From contig NZ_QOLB01000101.1 of the NCBI RefSeq assembly GCF_003333265.1, forward strand, positions 1-47,273: DNA of 47,273 nt, written 5' to 3'. The translations under genes were made by a program, and so were the position numbers. Under the pieces are notes generated by a model. It was not told the DNA's origin and ran no database searches. It saw nothing but the letters and a program-made list of their open reading frames with translations. Below are positions 16,807 to 25,174 of the stretch, piece after piece (position 1 is the first letter of the stretch; every line of letters starts with the position of its first letter). The DNA comes from Candidatus Halocynthiibacter alkanivorans (GTDB lineage Bacteria > Pseudomonadota > Alphaproteobacteria > Rhodobacterales > Rhodobacteraceae).

Positions 16807-17595
16807 TCAGTTCAGCTGCTTGTTACGTGGGGTCCAGCCGTCAGGAAGACCGCCTTTGATAATGAGGCTCAGAACGTCATCCTTGCTGACTTCATCAATG
16901 GGATGTGCACCAACCATGTGTCCCTTGTTCATCACCATGATCCGGTCACAGAGCTCAAAAACATCATGCATATCGTGGCTGACCAGCAAAATTCCGATGC
17001 CCTCAGAAGACAGGTGCCGGATCAGTTCGCCCACCATCGCGGTTTCCGAAGGGCCAAGCGCCGCGGTCGGCTCATCCATGATCAGAATTTTGACGTTGAA
17101 GTAGATCGCGCGGGCAATGGCGATCACCTGTCGCTGGCCGCCTGACAAGCTGGACACCGGATCGGACAGGTTTTTGAAATTTGGATTGAGGCGATGCAGC
17201 ACTTTTGCGGCTTCTTCCATCATCCGTTTCTCGTCGAGATTTCCAAAGCGGGTTTTCAGTTCCCGACCGAGGAAAAGATTGGCCGGCGCGTCGAGATGAT
17301 CAGCAAGTGCCAGAGACTGATAAATGGTTTCGATGCCGCAATCTCGGGCGTCATGCGGCGTATGGATGGTCTTGTCTTCGCCCCCGACTTTGATCCGGCC
17401 TTCGTTCGGAATCATCGCCCCGGACAAGATGCGCATCAGACAGGATTTTCCTGCCCCGTTGTGACCCAATACACCGACAACTTCGCCGGGAAACAGGTCG
17501 AGCGACACTCCGTTGACCGCGCGCACGCCGCCAAAGTGCTTTTCAATGTCGATCATTTCCACCAGCGGGGTGTTTGTTTGAGAGGCTGTAGCCAT
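16807..17595 (-). CDS. Sugar ABC transporter ATP-binding protein (single domain)
   Basis: 262 residues. Walker A GHNGAGKS (44-51), Q-loop in IYQSLALADH, signature LSGGQRQ (150-156), Walker B ILIMDEP (170-176), switch His in LLVSHDMHD. It has one nucleotide-binding domain, like FrcA or XylG-type proteins of alphaproteobacteria, not the two-domain RbsA of enterics, so it should work as a homodimer. Energises uptake through the permease at 18660. Between it and the binding-protein gene sits a strong hairpin (17634-17656). Next gene: LgoD-like enzyme, 8 nt downstream. Confidence 0.92.
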   Translation of the reverse strand: MATASQTNTPLVEMIDIEKHFGGVRAVNGVSLDLFPGEVVGVLGHNGAGKSCLMRILSGAMIPNEGRIKVGGEDKTIHTPHDARDCGIETIYQSLALADHLDAPANLFLGRELKTRFGNLDEKRMMEEAAKVLHRLNPNFKNLSDPVSSLSGGQRQVIAIARAIYFNVKILIMDEPTAALGPSETAMVGELIRHLSSEGIGILLVSHDMHDVFELCDRIMVMNKGHMVGAHPIDEVSKDDVLSLIIKGGLPDGWTPRNKQLN

Positions 17596-17633
17596 ATTGG
17601 TTCTCCGGAATTCTCAGAGGTCGTGAGAAGAGC

Positions 17634-17656
17634 GGGGCCGGCGGAAAACCGGCCCC
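17634..17656 (-). terminator. Intercistronic hairpin after the sugar-binding-protein gene
   Basis: GGGGCCGG (17634-17641) and CCGGCCCC (17649-17656), 8-bp perfect stem with a 7-nt A-rich loop, 16 nt past the binding-protein stop and 39 nt before the ATPase start. There is no T-run, so it is more likely an mRNA-stabilising or partially attenuating hairpin that lets the binding protein be made in excess, as in other sugar ABC operons. Confidence 0.6.
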
Positions 17657-17671
17657 GAAGGCGGCAACGTC

Positions 17672-18613
17672 TTAGTAGAGAACGTTCTGCGCGACTGGCG
17701 TGTCGATGTTTTCTTTGGTCACAGCGACCACACCGGTGTCGATGAAACCATCCACAGAATTACCAGAAATCAGGTCGATCATGGCATTGACGCCAAGTTC
17801 ACCCATCTGGAACGAGCCTTGAACCAGTGTTGCTTTCAGCGTGCCGTCACGGACGAAATCCTGAAGGTCGCCATTGCCGTCAAACCCGACAGCCACGACC
17901 GAGCCAGCTTTGCCAGCCTGAACCAGGGCGCGCCCCATACCAACTGCAGTCGGCTCATTGGCACCATAGATGCCTTCAAGATCAGGGTTGGCGGCCAGGA
18001 TATCGGTGGTCTGGTTCAGCGCGGTTGCCATCTGCGACTGCGAATAGAACGGACCAACGATTTCAATCGAGGAATTGGCCTGGACGTAATCAATGAAGCC
18101 ACCGACACGGCCGATCTCGGAACCCACACCAGCGACGTAGGACATGACCGCAACTTTACCGTCGCCACCAACAGCTTCGATCATCATCCGGGCAGCAAGT
18201 TCACCCGCCGCTTTGTTGTCTGTGGACAGGAAAGCCTGAAAAGTGCCTTCAGAACCTTCTGTGAGACCGGAGTCGATGATCGCAACCGGAATACCGGCCT
18301 CATAGGCACGTTTGACCACCGGGGCCAGCGCGTCGGGATCGGAGGGCGCAAGTACAATAGCGGATACGCTGCGATTGATGGCGTTCTCAACCAGGTTCAC
18401 CTGATCTGCAATGGCGGATTCTGAAGCCGGACCGTTGAAGGTCATTGTATGCTCGGCCTGAGCTGCAATCGCAGCTGACGCGCCCTTGTTTACGTTTTGC
18501 CAGAAATTGGAATTCGTGGTCTTCACGATTACAGCAATTTCGCCGGCCGTCGCGCCCAGTGGGCTGAGGGCCAATACGCTTGTCGCGAGTGCTGCGCCTA
18601 TAAGATTCTTCAT
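17672..18613 (-). CDS. Sugar ABC transporter periplasmic binding protein (RbsB type)
   Basis: 313 residues, signal peptide 1-23 (IGAALATSVLALSPLGATAG). Periplasmic-binding-protein type 1 fold of the RbsB/LacI family: NSNFWQNVNKGASAAIA near the N-terminus, SAIVLAPSDPDALAPVVKRA, VAIIDSGL, GEIYGANEPTAVG-like GIYGANEPT, VAVGFDGNGDL, and C-terminal TGVVAVTKENID. It binds a monosaccharide in the periplasm. The specificity cannot be read from sequence; neighbours suggest L-galactose or a close relative. GGGAGGAAATC precedes the ATG. Second gene of the operon. Confidence 0.9.
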   Translation of the reverse strand: MKNLIGAALATSVLALSPLGATAGEIAVIVKTTNSNFWQNVNKGASAAIAAQAEHTMTFNGPASESAIADQVNLVENAINRSVSAIVLAPSDPDALAPVVKRAYEAGIPVAIIDSGLTEGSEGTFQAFLSTDNKAAGELAARMMIEAVGGDGKVAVMSYVAGVGSEIGRVGGFIDYVQANSSIEIVGPFYSQSQMATALNQTTDILAANPDLEGIYGANEPTAVGMGRALVQAGKAGSVVAVGFDGNGDLQDFVRDGTLKATLVQGSFQMGELGVNAMIDLISGNSVDGFIDTGVVAVTKENIDTPVAQNVLY

Positions 18614-18659
18614 GATTTCCTCCCTATGAAGATGTAATTTGGATTGTTGCGGAACCGGT

Positions 18660-19679
18660 TCAGCGCCGGTTTCTGATCTGATCGATATAGACGGCGCCGA
18701 TGACGACGAACCCGATCACGATTTGTTGGATGAAGGACGAGACGCCCCCCATATTCAGCCCGTTGCGAAGCACGCCGATGATGAAACCACCGATCATTGT
18801 GCCCGAAATACTCCCCACGCCGCCCATCAGGGACGCGCCACCGATGACGGCTGCGGCAATGGCATCAAGTTCGTACATCACGCCTTCATTGGGCTGCGCA
18901 GTGATCAGACGGGACATCAGAACGATGCCGGAAAGCCCTGCCAGCGCACCCGAAAGCGAATATGCGATAAGTTTGGTCCGGTGCACTTCAACACCTGCGA
19001 GACGCGCGGCTTCTTCATTGGAGCCGACAGCGTAAATGTGGCGTCCGATCTGACGCCGGTTGAGCAGATAGGCCGCAATCACCGCCACCACGACCAACAA
19101 AATCGCCGGGTAGGGAATGCCGGGAAATACCACCCTGGGAAAGCCGTTATTGCCCTGCTCAACAATCCGGAAAAGCGCGCCGTTTCCAAGCACTCCGAAA
19201 GCATCACCAAGGCGCGAAATTGGGGCCGCCCCGGTCAGTTGAAGCGCAAATCCACGCGCGATCAGCATCATGCCCAACGTGGCGACAAATGGAGTGATCC
19301 GCATTTTTGTGATGACAAAACCGTTGAACAGCCCGCACGCAGCGCCCGTCAGCACCCCCAGCAGCATCGCCGGAACCACTGGCAGGCCTGATTTAACCAT
19401 CATCCCGGTTACAGTGCCCGACAGGGCCAACACCGAACCCACGCTCAGATCAATACCGCCAGTGATGATGACCATCGTCATGCCAATGCCGAGCAATCCG
19501 ATCACGGACGTCTGCAGCAAAATGGTCAGGCCATTGTTGACGGACAGAAAGGCGGCGTTTCCGAAAGAAAAAACAACCACCAGGATCACCAGCGTCAGCA
19601 GCGCTGAAAACTTGTGAAAGGTGCCTGCAGAAATATTAAATCGCAACGCGCCGACCTGCGCCTTTTCGATATGTGCCAC
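18660..19679 (-). CDS. Sugar ABC transporter permease (RbsC type)
   Basis: 339 residues with 8-10 membrane segments and the RbsC-family signatures GLTILLQTSVIGLLGIGMT, ITGGIDLSVGSVLALSG and IAAAVIGGASLMGGVGSISG. It forms the inner-membrane channel of the transporter. GTG start at 19679 with GGGAGGAC eight bases upstream. It is the first gene of the operon, divergent from the GntR regulator at 19829 across a 149-bp region that contains an inverted repeat. Confidence 0.92.
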   Translation of the reverse strand: MAHIEKAQVGALRFNISAGTFHKFSALLTLVILVVVFSFGNAAFLSVNNGLTILLQTSVIGLLGIGMTMVIITGGIDLSVGSVLALSGTVTGMMVKSGLPVVPAMLLGVLTGAACGLFNGFVITKMRITPFVATLGMMLIARGFALQLTGAAPISRLGDAFGVLGNGALFRIVEQGNNGFPRVVFPGIPYPAILLVVVAVIAAYLLNRRQIGRHIYAVGSNEEAARLAGVEVHRTKLIAYSLSGALAGLSGIVLMSRLITAQPNEGVMYELDAIAAAVIGGASLMGGVGSISGTMIGGFIIGVLRNGLNMGGVSSFIQQIVIGFVVIGAVYIDQIRNRR

Positions 19680-19742
19680 GATCTTTGTCCTCCCAAACGT
19701 ACGGAACGGGTTTTTCTGATTAAAAACATATTGGATCGCGGC

Positions 19743-19756
19743 TTGACTTTGGTCAA
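19743..19756. promoter_or_regulatory. Candidate GntR operator
   Basis: TTGAC-TTTG-GTCAA, a perfect 5-bp inverted repeat with 4-nt spacer, lies in the divergent promoter between the transporter operon (start 19679) and the GntR gene (start 19829). Location suits repression of transport and autoregulation. Binding by this regulator is inferred. Confidence 0.45.
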
Positions 19757-19828
19757 TAGTTTTTTATCTTTTAATACAGATCAAAAATTTAGATATGTAC
19801 TTTCAAAGCGTTAACTGGAGATTGATAG

Positions 19829-20731
19829 ATGGCAAGGACCGATACGCGGTTTAGAACAGCGTTTAACCAGCTGCTGGACCTGTGCGAATCCTTCGAAGTG
19901 AATCAGACGCTGCCCTCGGAGTCAGCGCTGGCAGAGCAGTTCAACGTCAGCCGTACGGTGATCCGGAGCGCACTACAATCCCTGGACGAGCAGAAAATCA
20001 TTTCCTGGCAGGGACGCACCAAATCTCTGATCCGTGCGCCCCGCGATGAAGACAGGCTTCAGATCAACGATGACTTAATTTCGCTCGATGAGCTGGAGAC
20101 GCGCTTTCTCGAATGGGTGTTGCGATTTGATGTGCCGCCAGGCACGCCGCTCAACGTCACGCAGCTGGCACGCCAATTTTCAGTCTCGCCCCATATGCTG
20201 CAGGAATTTTTATCAGGGCTGAGCCGCTTCGGGCTGGTTGAGCGGCGCGAACGGGGGGGCTGGACCTTGATGGGATTCACCGAAGAATTCGCGATCGAGC
20301 TGTCAGATTTCCGCGCGGTGCTGGAACTGAACGCCGTCCGGCAACTGAGCACCCTGCCCGCAGCGCATCCAATCTGGTCCCAGCTCGACAGGTTGGAAGA
20401 AAAACACCGGTCGCTGCTGGATCGCATCGAAACTGATTATCACGACTTCTCGAAACTCGATGAAGACTTTCACACCACAATCAACAATGTGGTCAAGAAC
20501 CGCTTTGTCTCCGAGTTTCAAAAAGTAATATCCCTGATATTCCACTATCATTACCAGTGGGACAAATCGAGTGAGCGCACGCGAAATGAAGCTGCTATCC
20601 GCGAGCATCTGTTTTGGATCGACGGGCTGCGCACTGGTGACCCCGAAAAAGCAGTTGCGGCGGCGACAGTTCACCTGAAGACATCCAAGAACACACTTCT
20701 GGACTCGCTCAGAGTGCATAATTTTCCGTAA
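19829..20731 (+). CDS. GntR-family transcriptional regulator (FCD type)
   Basis: 300 residues. Winged HTH at about 20-75 (LPSESALAEQFNVSRTVIRSALQSL), then an unusual second winged-helix-like segment at about 95-150 (PGTPLNVTQLARQFSVSPHMLQEFL...RFGLVERRERGG), then an all-helical FCD-like ligand domain (FRAVLELNAVRQL, LDEDFHTTINNVVKNRF, EHLFWIDGLRTGDPEKAV) with Asp/His residues that could bind a metal and a sugar acid. It probably represses the flanking sugar genes until an intermediate such as an aldonate or KDG binds. GGAG lies 9 nt before the ATG. Convergent with the aldose dehydrogenase (12-bp gap). Confidence 0.85.
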   Translation: MARTDTRFRTAFNQLLDLCESFEVNQTLPSESALAEQFNVSRTVIRSALQSLDEQKIISWQGRTKSLIRAPRDEDRLQINDDLISLDELETRFLEWVLRFDVPPGTPLNVTQLARQFSVSPHMLQEFLSGLSRFGLVERRERGGWTLMGFTEEFAIELSDFRAVLELNAVRQLSTLPAAHPIWSQLDRLEEKHRSLLDRIETDYHDFSKLDEDFHTTINNVVKNRFVSEFQKVISLIFHYHYQWDKSSERTRNEAAIREHLFWIDGLRTGDPEKAVAAATVHLKTSKNTLLDSLRVHNFP

Positions 20732-20743
20732 AAAGATGCCGGT

Positions 20744-21712
20744 TCAGACAAATAGCGCCTTGGCCTCATCGGGAAAGGGCGCTGCGATGCTGTCGAGATT
20801 TCGGGTGAGTGAAGACACTTTGGTGGTGCCAAGCAAAACGGATGCAACCCCCGGATGATGCTGCGCAAATTGCAAAGCCGCCGTCGCCAGCGAGATGCCA
20901 TATTCCTGCGTATTTGCCTCAAGCGCCCGGACTTTGTTTACAATATCCTCTGAAGGGGGCGCATAATCATAGGTTGCGCCTGTGACCGCGCCCCGCGCCA
21001 AAATTCCGGAGTTGAATATTCCACCCAGAACCAGGCTCGTACCAGCATCACGGCAGCGGCCAACCAATTCTTCCTCAGCGCTGCGATCCAGAAGCGTCAA
21101 CCGACCAGCCAGCAGGATCACGTCCAGATCGCAGTGTTTCATGACCTCAAGACAGACCTCATTCTCGTTCACCCCAAGTCCGAACGCGCCGATCTTGCCG
21201 CGCGCCTTCAATTCCTGCAACTTCGCGATCCCACTGCTCAGAAAGTCATCCATATGTACTTCATTTGCCACGGCCCCGTGGCAATATTCGCCGATGTCGT
21301 GCACATAAAGGATATCGATCTCCGAAACCCCAAGCCGCGCACAGCTCTGTTCAAAAGCCGCATCAATCCCCGCAGCGGAATAGTCATAGCGGACATCATT
21401 GGGCAGCGGCTCCAGAAACCCATCGGCCTCGTGCTGGCCTGAACCGGGCGACAGCAACCGCCCGACTTTGGTTGAAATGACATAGTCTTCGCGACGCTTC
21501 CCCTTCAGAAAACCTCCGAGACGTTGCTCTGAACGTCCGCGGCCATAGTGAGGCGCGGTGTCGAAATAGCGGACTCCGTTGTTCCAGGCGCTTGAGAGAA
21601 CCGCGTGTGCCTCTGCATCTGAGATTTTACAGCCCAGGTTCCCGAGCCCCGAACAGCCAAAGGAAACATGGCTTATTTTAACATCGGTGCCCCCGATCCG
21701 GTTGGTTTTCAT
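20744..21712 (-). CDS. Aldo/keto reductase: L-galactose/L-fucose (D-threo-aldose) 1-dehydrogenase-like
   Basis: 322 residues. AKR catalytic tetrad Asp51, Tyr56 (YFDTAPHYG), Lys82 (ISTKVGR) and His138 (ILYVHDIG). The subfamily features LPNDVRYDYSAAG, DDFLSSGIAKLQELK and GGIFNSGILA are those of D-threo-aldose 1-dehydrogenases, which use NAD(P)+ to oxidise L-fucose, L-galactose or D-arabinose to 1,5-lactones; pyridoxal 4-dehydrogenase is a close sister. The first enzyme of the predicted pathway. It starts 11 nt after the reductase stop at 21724. The ATG at 21712 begins the family N-terminus; an earlier ATG at 21793 lies inside the reductase gene. Confidence 0.82.
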   Translation of the reverse strand: MKTNRIGGTDVKISHVSFGCSGLGNLGCKISDAEAHAVLSSAWNNGVRYFDTAPHYGRGRSEQRLGGFLKGKRREDYVISTKVGRLLSPGSGQHEADGFLEPLPNDVRYDYSAAGIDAAFEQSCARLGVSEIDILYVHDIGEYCHGAVANEVHMDDFLSSGIAKLQELKARGKIGAFGLGVNENEVCLEVMKHCDLDVILLAGRLTLLDRSAEEELVGRCRDAGTSLVLGGIFNSGILARGAVTGATYDYAPPSEDIVNKVRALEANTQEYGISLATAALQFAQHHPGVASVLLGTTKVSSLTRNLDSIAAPFPDEAKALFV

Positions 21713-21723
21713 GGAATTTCCCT

Positions 21724-22821
21724 TCAAGCGTGGCGTGCAGCAATGGCAGACAGAACTGGCTTGGGCCTCTCGTCGCCCCGAAGCTGTGCCCAATTCAGGA
21801 AAGCCCCGATGCGGCGCCCAACCTTTTCTTTGTGGTTGGTGGCGATGTCAGCAATCCGGTGATCCAAAAACGGGTTGGCGAATCGGTCAAGCGTGACTGT
21901 CTGATAGTCTCTGGCCTCCGCCCTCAGCCCCGCAGCCTCGAACGCAGGTAACACTTCATCCTGATACACAGCGTGCAATTCGTTCAGTTTTTCCTCATCT
22001 GCGAGAACTCCCCTTACTGTTGCGCCCGGGGTGTTCCAGTTTTCGGCCATGACCGTATGGCCAAGGTTCAGGACAAACAGCTTCAGCGCTTCGACCGTTG
22101 CAAGCCGCTCAAACACGCGGACCGATGCATGTTTGCAAGGCAGTTTTAACCCAAGCTGATTTTCGACCGCCCAAAGCGCATAGGGCTCTGCCACCGCGCC
22201 TGCCGGCTCCAGCGGCTCGGACACAATGCGGTCGACCAGCGAATTCACCCAGGTCACATCGCGCTCCAGATAGGTCCTGAACGCCGGGCTCCTGTCTTGC
22301 GCAAGCTCACAGGTCCGGGCCTTCAAAACCGCGCCGTTGTCGACAATCAGCTCAAGCGGCATGATCTGTATCGGGTCGGCATTGTCTTCAAACCGCGCCA
22401 GCAGCAGGTGAAGAAGCTTGGCCGGATAGGACATTGACGGATGGAAAGCAGCGTTCAAGTCCTCGGGTTTGGGCTGATACCCAGCGTCGCCGGTGTTTGA
22501 GAGAATAAATGCGGCCTCTTCAACAGCGACACGTTTCACCTCCGCCCAGTCGGAATGGGTGGAAAGTGTCCGCTTTACACTGGTCACGCGCGTCTCTTTG
22601 TTCACGACCTGACCGTCCTGAAGCCCACGGATACGTACTGTGTACCCCCCGGGCGCAGCCAGTGCGCCAAGCCTGCGGGCGCGATCCGGGTCCCCTGAAC
22701 TTTGCACAACCGTTATCGGCCCCACCGCTTTTCCAGCAGTCAGGGCCTCAGACAGAAACAGGTCGGCATGCGCCTGAAGAAAGCGACTGGTGCCGAATTG
22801 CAAAACAGGAGTGATTGTCAT
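21724..22821 (-). CDS. Mannitol dehydrogenase-family reductase, tagaturonate reductase-like
   Basis: 365 residues, UxaB/UxuB/MtlD long-chain family. N-terminal LQFGTSRFLQAHADLFLSEA, mid-region PLELIVDNGAVLK, and C-terminal catalytic block LFVLNLGHTVMAENW with conserved Lys near ALKLF. In the family these enzymes reduce D-tagaturonate to D-altronate (UxaB) or D-fructuronate to D-mannonate (UxuB). Because the next enzymes here are LgoD-like and altronate dehydratase, tagaturonate is the best substrate guess. It is shorter than E. coli UxaB (about 480 residues). First gene of a two-gene operon with the aldose dehydrogenase. Confidence 0.78.
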   Translation of the reverse strand: MTITPVLQFGTSRFLQAHADLFLSEALTAGKAVGPITVVQSSGDPDRARRLGALAAPGGYTVRIRGLQDGQVVNKETRVTSVKRTLSTHSDWAEVKRVAVEEAAFILSNTGDAGYQPKPEDLNAAFHPSMSYPAKLLHLLLARFEDNADPIQIMPLELIVDNGAVLKARTCELAQDRSPAFRTYLERDVTWVNSLVDRIVSEPLEPAGAVAEPYALWAVENQLGLKLPCKHASVRVFERLATVEALKLFVLNLGHTVMAENWNTPGATVRGVLADEEKLNELHAVYQDEVLPAFEAAGLRAEARDYQTVTLDRFANPFLDHRIADIATNHKEKVGRRIGAFLNWAQLRGDERPKPVLSAIAARHA

Positions 22822-22949
22822 GTGCGGTGTCCGTTTGAGAGGTGACTTAATTGTTTTTTATTATTATGCACAATTTTTGTCAATGGCATCTTGCACATAT
22901 TCAGTCATTGTGTACTTTATCATTTAAAACAGACAAGGGAGAGGCACCT
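22822..22949. promoter_or_regulatory. AT-rich divergent promoter region
   Basis: 128 bp between the reductase (minus) and lactonase (plus) starts, strikingly AT-rich (TTTTTTATTATTATGCACAA at 22854-22873) compared with its flanks. Contains half-palindromic words CACAA (22868) and TTGTG (22910). It is the likely place for both promoters and a regulator site; the exact site cannot be fixed by eye. Confidence 0.4.
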
Positions 22950-23798
22950 GTGCTTTCGATCGACGCTCACCAACATTTCTGGCGCATCGCGCGCGGCGAC
23001 TACGCTTGGATGGACGACTCAGTCTCCCGGATCCGAAAAGACTACCTGCCTCAGGATCTTGCGGCGCTGACAAAGCCGCTCGGTATTGACGGGACGGTGG
23101 TGGTTCAGGCCGCTGCAACCGTCGAAGAAACGGAGTTTCTGCTGTCACTTGCCGACGCAACCGACTGGATTCTAGGTGTTGTTGGCTGGGTCGACCTTGA
23201 AAGACCAGACGTTGAAGAGACTCTGGTACGACTGGCAAAAAACCCCCGGTTCAAGGGGATCAGGCCAATGTTACAGGATATCCCTGACACCGGCTGGATC
23301 CTGAAACCGGCGGTCCTAAAGTCATTGTCGAAAGTCGCTGAGCTGGGTCTGCGCCTTGACGCTCTGGTCACGCCCAGGCACCTGGAAAACCTTGCAAAGC
23401 TCGCAGCAACTCTGCCTGATCTGCCAATCGCAATCGACCATTGCGCCAAGCCAGAAATCGCCGCCGGACAGGACGCGGGTGACAACTGGCGCGCGGCCAT
23501 GGCCCGGCTTGCCGCTTACCCCCAGGTACATTGCAAACTGTCCGGACTTGCCAATGAGTACGGAGAAGGTTGGTCGGCGCAAACGCTAAAACCGGTCTTT
23601 GACCATGTCGTCTCCATTTTTGGACCAGACCGGTTGATGTGGGGCAGCGACTGGCCCGTTCTCGAGCTGTCAGGACGTTACGATGACTGGTTTGCGACAG
23701 CTGCCAGCATGGCCAGGGATCTCGACCCGGTGGCGCGCCAGGCCCTGTTTGGCGGCACAGCGACCCGGTTTTACAAACTGAAAGGTATGTCTCAATGA
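22950..23798 (+). CDS. Amidohydrolase-family sugar lactonase (L-fucono/L-galactono-1,5-lactonase-like)
   Basis: 282 residues from GTG 22950 (GGGAGAGG just upstream). COG3618 metal-dependent hydrolase fold: DAHQHFW at the start (His7, His9), AWMDDSVSRIRKDYLP, DATDWILGVVGWVDL, FKGIRPMLQD, AIDHCAKPEI, KLSGLANE, and the C-terminal metal Asp in MWGSDWPVLEL. Members open L-rhamnono-, L-fucono- and L-galactono-lactones to the aldonate. The gene overlaps the kinase gene by ATGA, showing one operon. The upstream in-frame ATG at 22851 lies in promoter-like AT-rich DNA and is rejected. Confidence 0.82.
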   Translation: MLSIDAHQHFWRIARGDYAWMDDSVSRIRKDYLPQDLAALTKPLGIDGTVVVQAAATVEETEFLLSLADATDWILGVVGWVDLERPDVEETLVRLAKNPRFKGIRPMLQDIPDTGWILKPAVLKSLSKVAELGLRLDALVTPRHLENLAKLAATLPDLPIAIDHCAKPEIAAGQDAGDNWRAAMARLAAYPQVHCKLSGLANEYGEGWSAQTLKPVFDHVVSIFGPDRLMWGSDWPVLELSGRYDDWFATAASMARDLDPVARQALFGGTATRFYKLKGMSQ

Positions 23799-24712
23799 CA
23801 CGCATAATTGCCATCGGCGAAGTCATGGCCGAGATCTGCCGGAAAGAAGATGATTTTTCGGTTGGATTTGCTGGAGATTCATTCAACACCGCAGTCTATT
23901 GCAGACGGATGTTGCCGGAAAAATGCGCGATTTCCTACGTGACCCGCCTTGGCCCCGACCCGCTTTCAGAGGGTTGCATAGCCCGGATCGAAGCCGAAGG
24001 TGTCGACGCCGCTTTGGTATCCCGCGACGCAACAGCCAATATTGGGATATACTCTGTCGCGACCGATACCGCAGGCGAACGCAGTTTCCGGTACTGGCGC
24101 AATCAGTCCGCCGCCCGCAAGATGTTCACAAGGCCTGACGATACGGTATTTGAAGCGATGGCCTATGCAGATGTGATCTATTTTTCCGGGATCACGCTCG
24201 CCGTTTTGCCACCAGAAAACCGCAGAATACTGCTCGACTGGGTGAAAGCGGTCCGGGAAACTCATGGTATTCAGCTCGCATTTGACAGCAATTACCGCCC
24301 TGCCCTCTGGGAAGATCGCAAGACCGCTCAGGACACCATCGCCAGCGTCTGGTCGATGACAGATATCGCCCTGCCCTCAGTTGATGACGAGATGGACTTA
24401 TTTGGGGACGCTGATGCCGGGAGCGTCGCAAACAGGATCAACGCTGCGGGATGCACGACCGGAGCGCTCAAACGCGGGGCAGAAGGACCAATGCCACTTG
24501 GCGCGCATCCGTGCGCCGATCAGAGATTTGCCAGCGCAACCAAAGTGGTCGACACCACCGCCGCCGGCGACAGCTTTAACGGCGCCTATCTTGCCGCGTT
24601 GGCCAATGGAAAATCACAATATGAGGCTCTGAAGTCAGCGCATGACCTGGCCTGTCATGTCATTGGACACCAGGGCGCAATTGTTCCGCCGCAAGAGGTA
24701 AAAACGTCATGA
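23795..24712 (+). CDS. kdgK: 2-keto-3-deoxygluconate kinase (PfkB family)
   Basis: 305 residues, PfkB/ribokinase fold. N-terminal IGEVMAEICRKEDDFSVGFAGDSFNTAVY (the sugar-binding GGDxxN-type motif as AGDSFNTA), GERSFRYWRNQSAARKMF as in KDG kinases, and the C-terminal DTTAAGDSFNGAYLA (253-267) with catalytic Asp259. It phosphorylates 2-keto-3-deoxygluconate to KDPG for the Entner-Doudoroff aldolase, which is not encoded in this window. Joined by ATGA overlaps to the lactonase upstream and the mutarotase downstream. Slightly short of the E. coli enzyme but with all motifs. Confidence 0.87.
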   Translation: MTRIIAIGEVMAEICRKEDDFSVGFAGDSFNTAVYCRRMLPEKCAISYVTRLGPDPLSEGCIARIEAEGVDAALVSRDATANIGIYSVATDTAGERSFRYWRNQSAARKMFTRPDDTVFEAMAYADVIYFSGITLAVLPPENRRILLDWVKAVRETHGIQLAFDSNYRPALWEDRKTAQDTIASVWSMTDIALPSVDDEMDLFGDADAGSVANRINAAGCTTGALKRGAEGPMPLGAHPCADQRFASATKVVDTTAAGDSFNGAYLAALANGKSQYEALKSAHDLACHVIGHQGAIVPPQEVKTS

Positions 24713-25050
24713 AACGCATGGGTATGGTGATCGGAATTGCACCAGAACATCTCGACGAATACAAGCGCTTGCACGCGAATGTATGGCCCGACGTACTTCA
24801 ACGCCTCGCGGCGTCAAACATCAGCAACTATTCAATATTCCTGCGCGAACCCGAGAATCTTCTGTTTGGGTACTGGGAGTACCTTGGTGAGGACTTTGAG
24901 GCCGACGACGCCGCAATCGCTGCAGATCCGGTCACGCAGGAATGGTGGAAAATTTGCAGCCCAATGCAGCGTCCGTTTGATACACGCGACGAAGGTGAGT
25001 GGTGGGCCCCGATGGAGGAAGTGTTTCATCTGGGCGCAAGCAAGATGTGA
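24709..25050 (+). CDS. RhaM-type L-sugar mutarotase
   Basis: 113 residues, family length. KRMGMVIGIAPEHLDEYKRLH with catalytic His22 (YKRLHANVWPDVL), NYSIFLREPENLLFGYWEY, ADDAAIAADPVTQEWW and the C-terminal WWAPMEEVFHL are typical of L-rhamnose mutarotase and relatives acting on L-fucose and other L-sugars. It interconverts the alpha and beta anomers, feeding the aldose dehydrogenase. Third gene of the lactonase operon (ATGA overlap). It ends 125 bp from the convergent Dpp ATPase gene. The presence of an L-sugar mutarotase supports an L-sugar substrate. Confidence 0.88.
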   Translation: MKRMGMVIGIAPEHLDEYKRLHANVWPDVLQRLAASNISNYSIFLREPENLLFGYWEYLGEDFEADDAAIAADPVTQEWWKICSPMQRPFDTRDEGEWWAPMEEVFHLGASKM

Positions 25051-25174
25051 TCGCAGCGCTCTCCGAATGCCAACAGTTTTGGTCGCAGTCGCAACTGCAC
25101 TCTGGAATATAGCTTCACAGGGCAACTTCTGTCCCATCAGGACTGGTGACGTCAGACGAGACTTCCAGGTCGCG

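Noticed and set aside
14230-25050. L-fucose pathway as the main role of the sugar cluster
   Set aside because: No L-fuconate dehydratase or 2-keto-3-deoxy-L-fuconate dehydrogenase is seen, while LgoD-, UxaB- and UxaA-like genes fit L-galactonate. Side activity on L-fucose remains possible.
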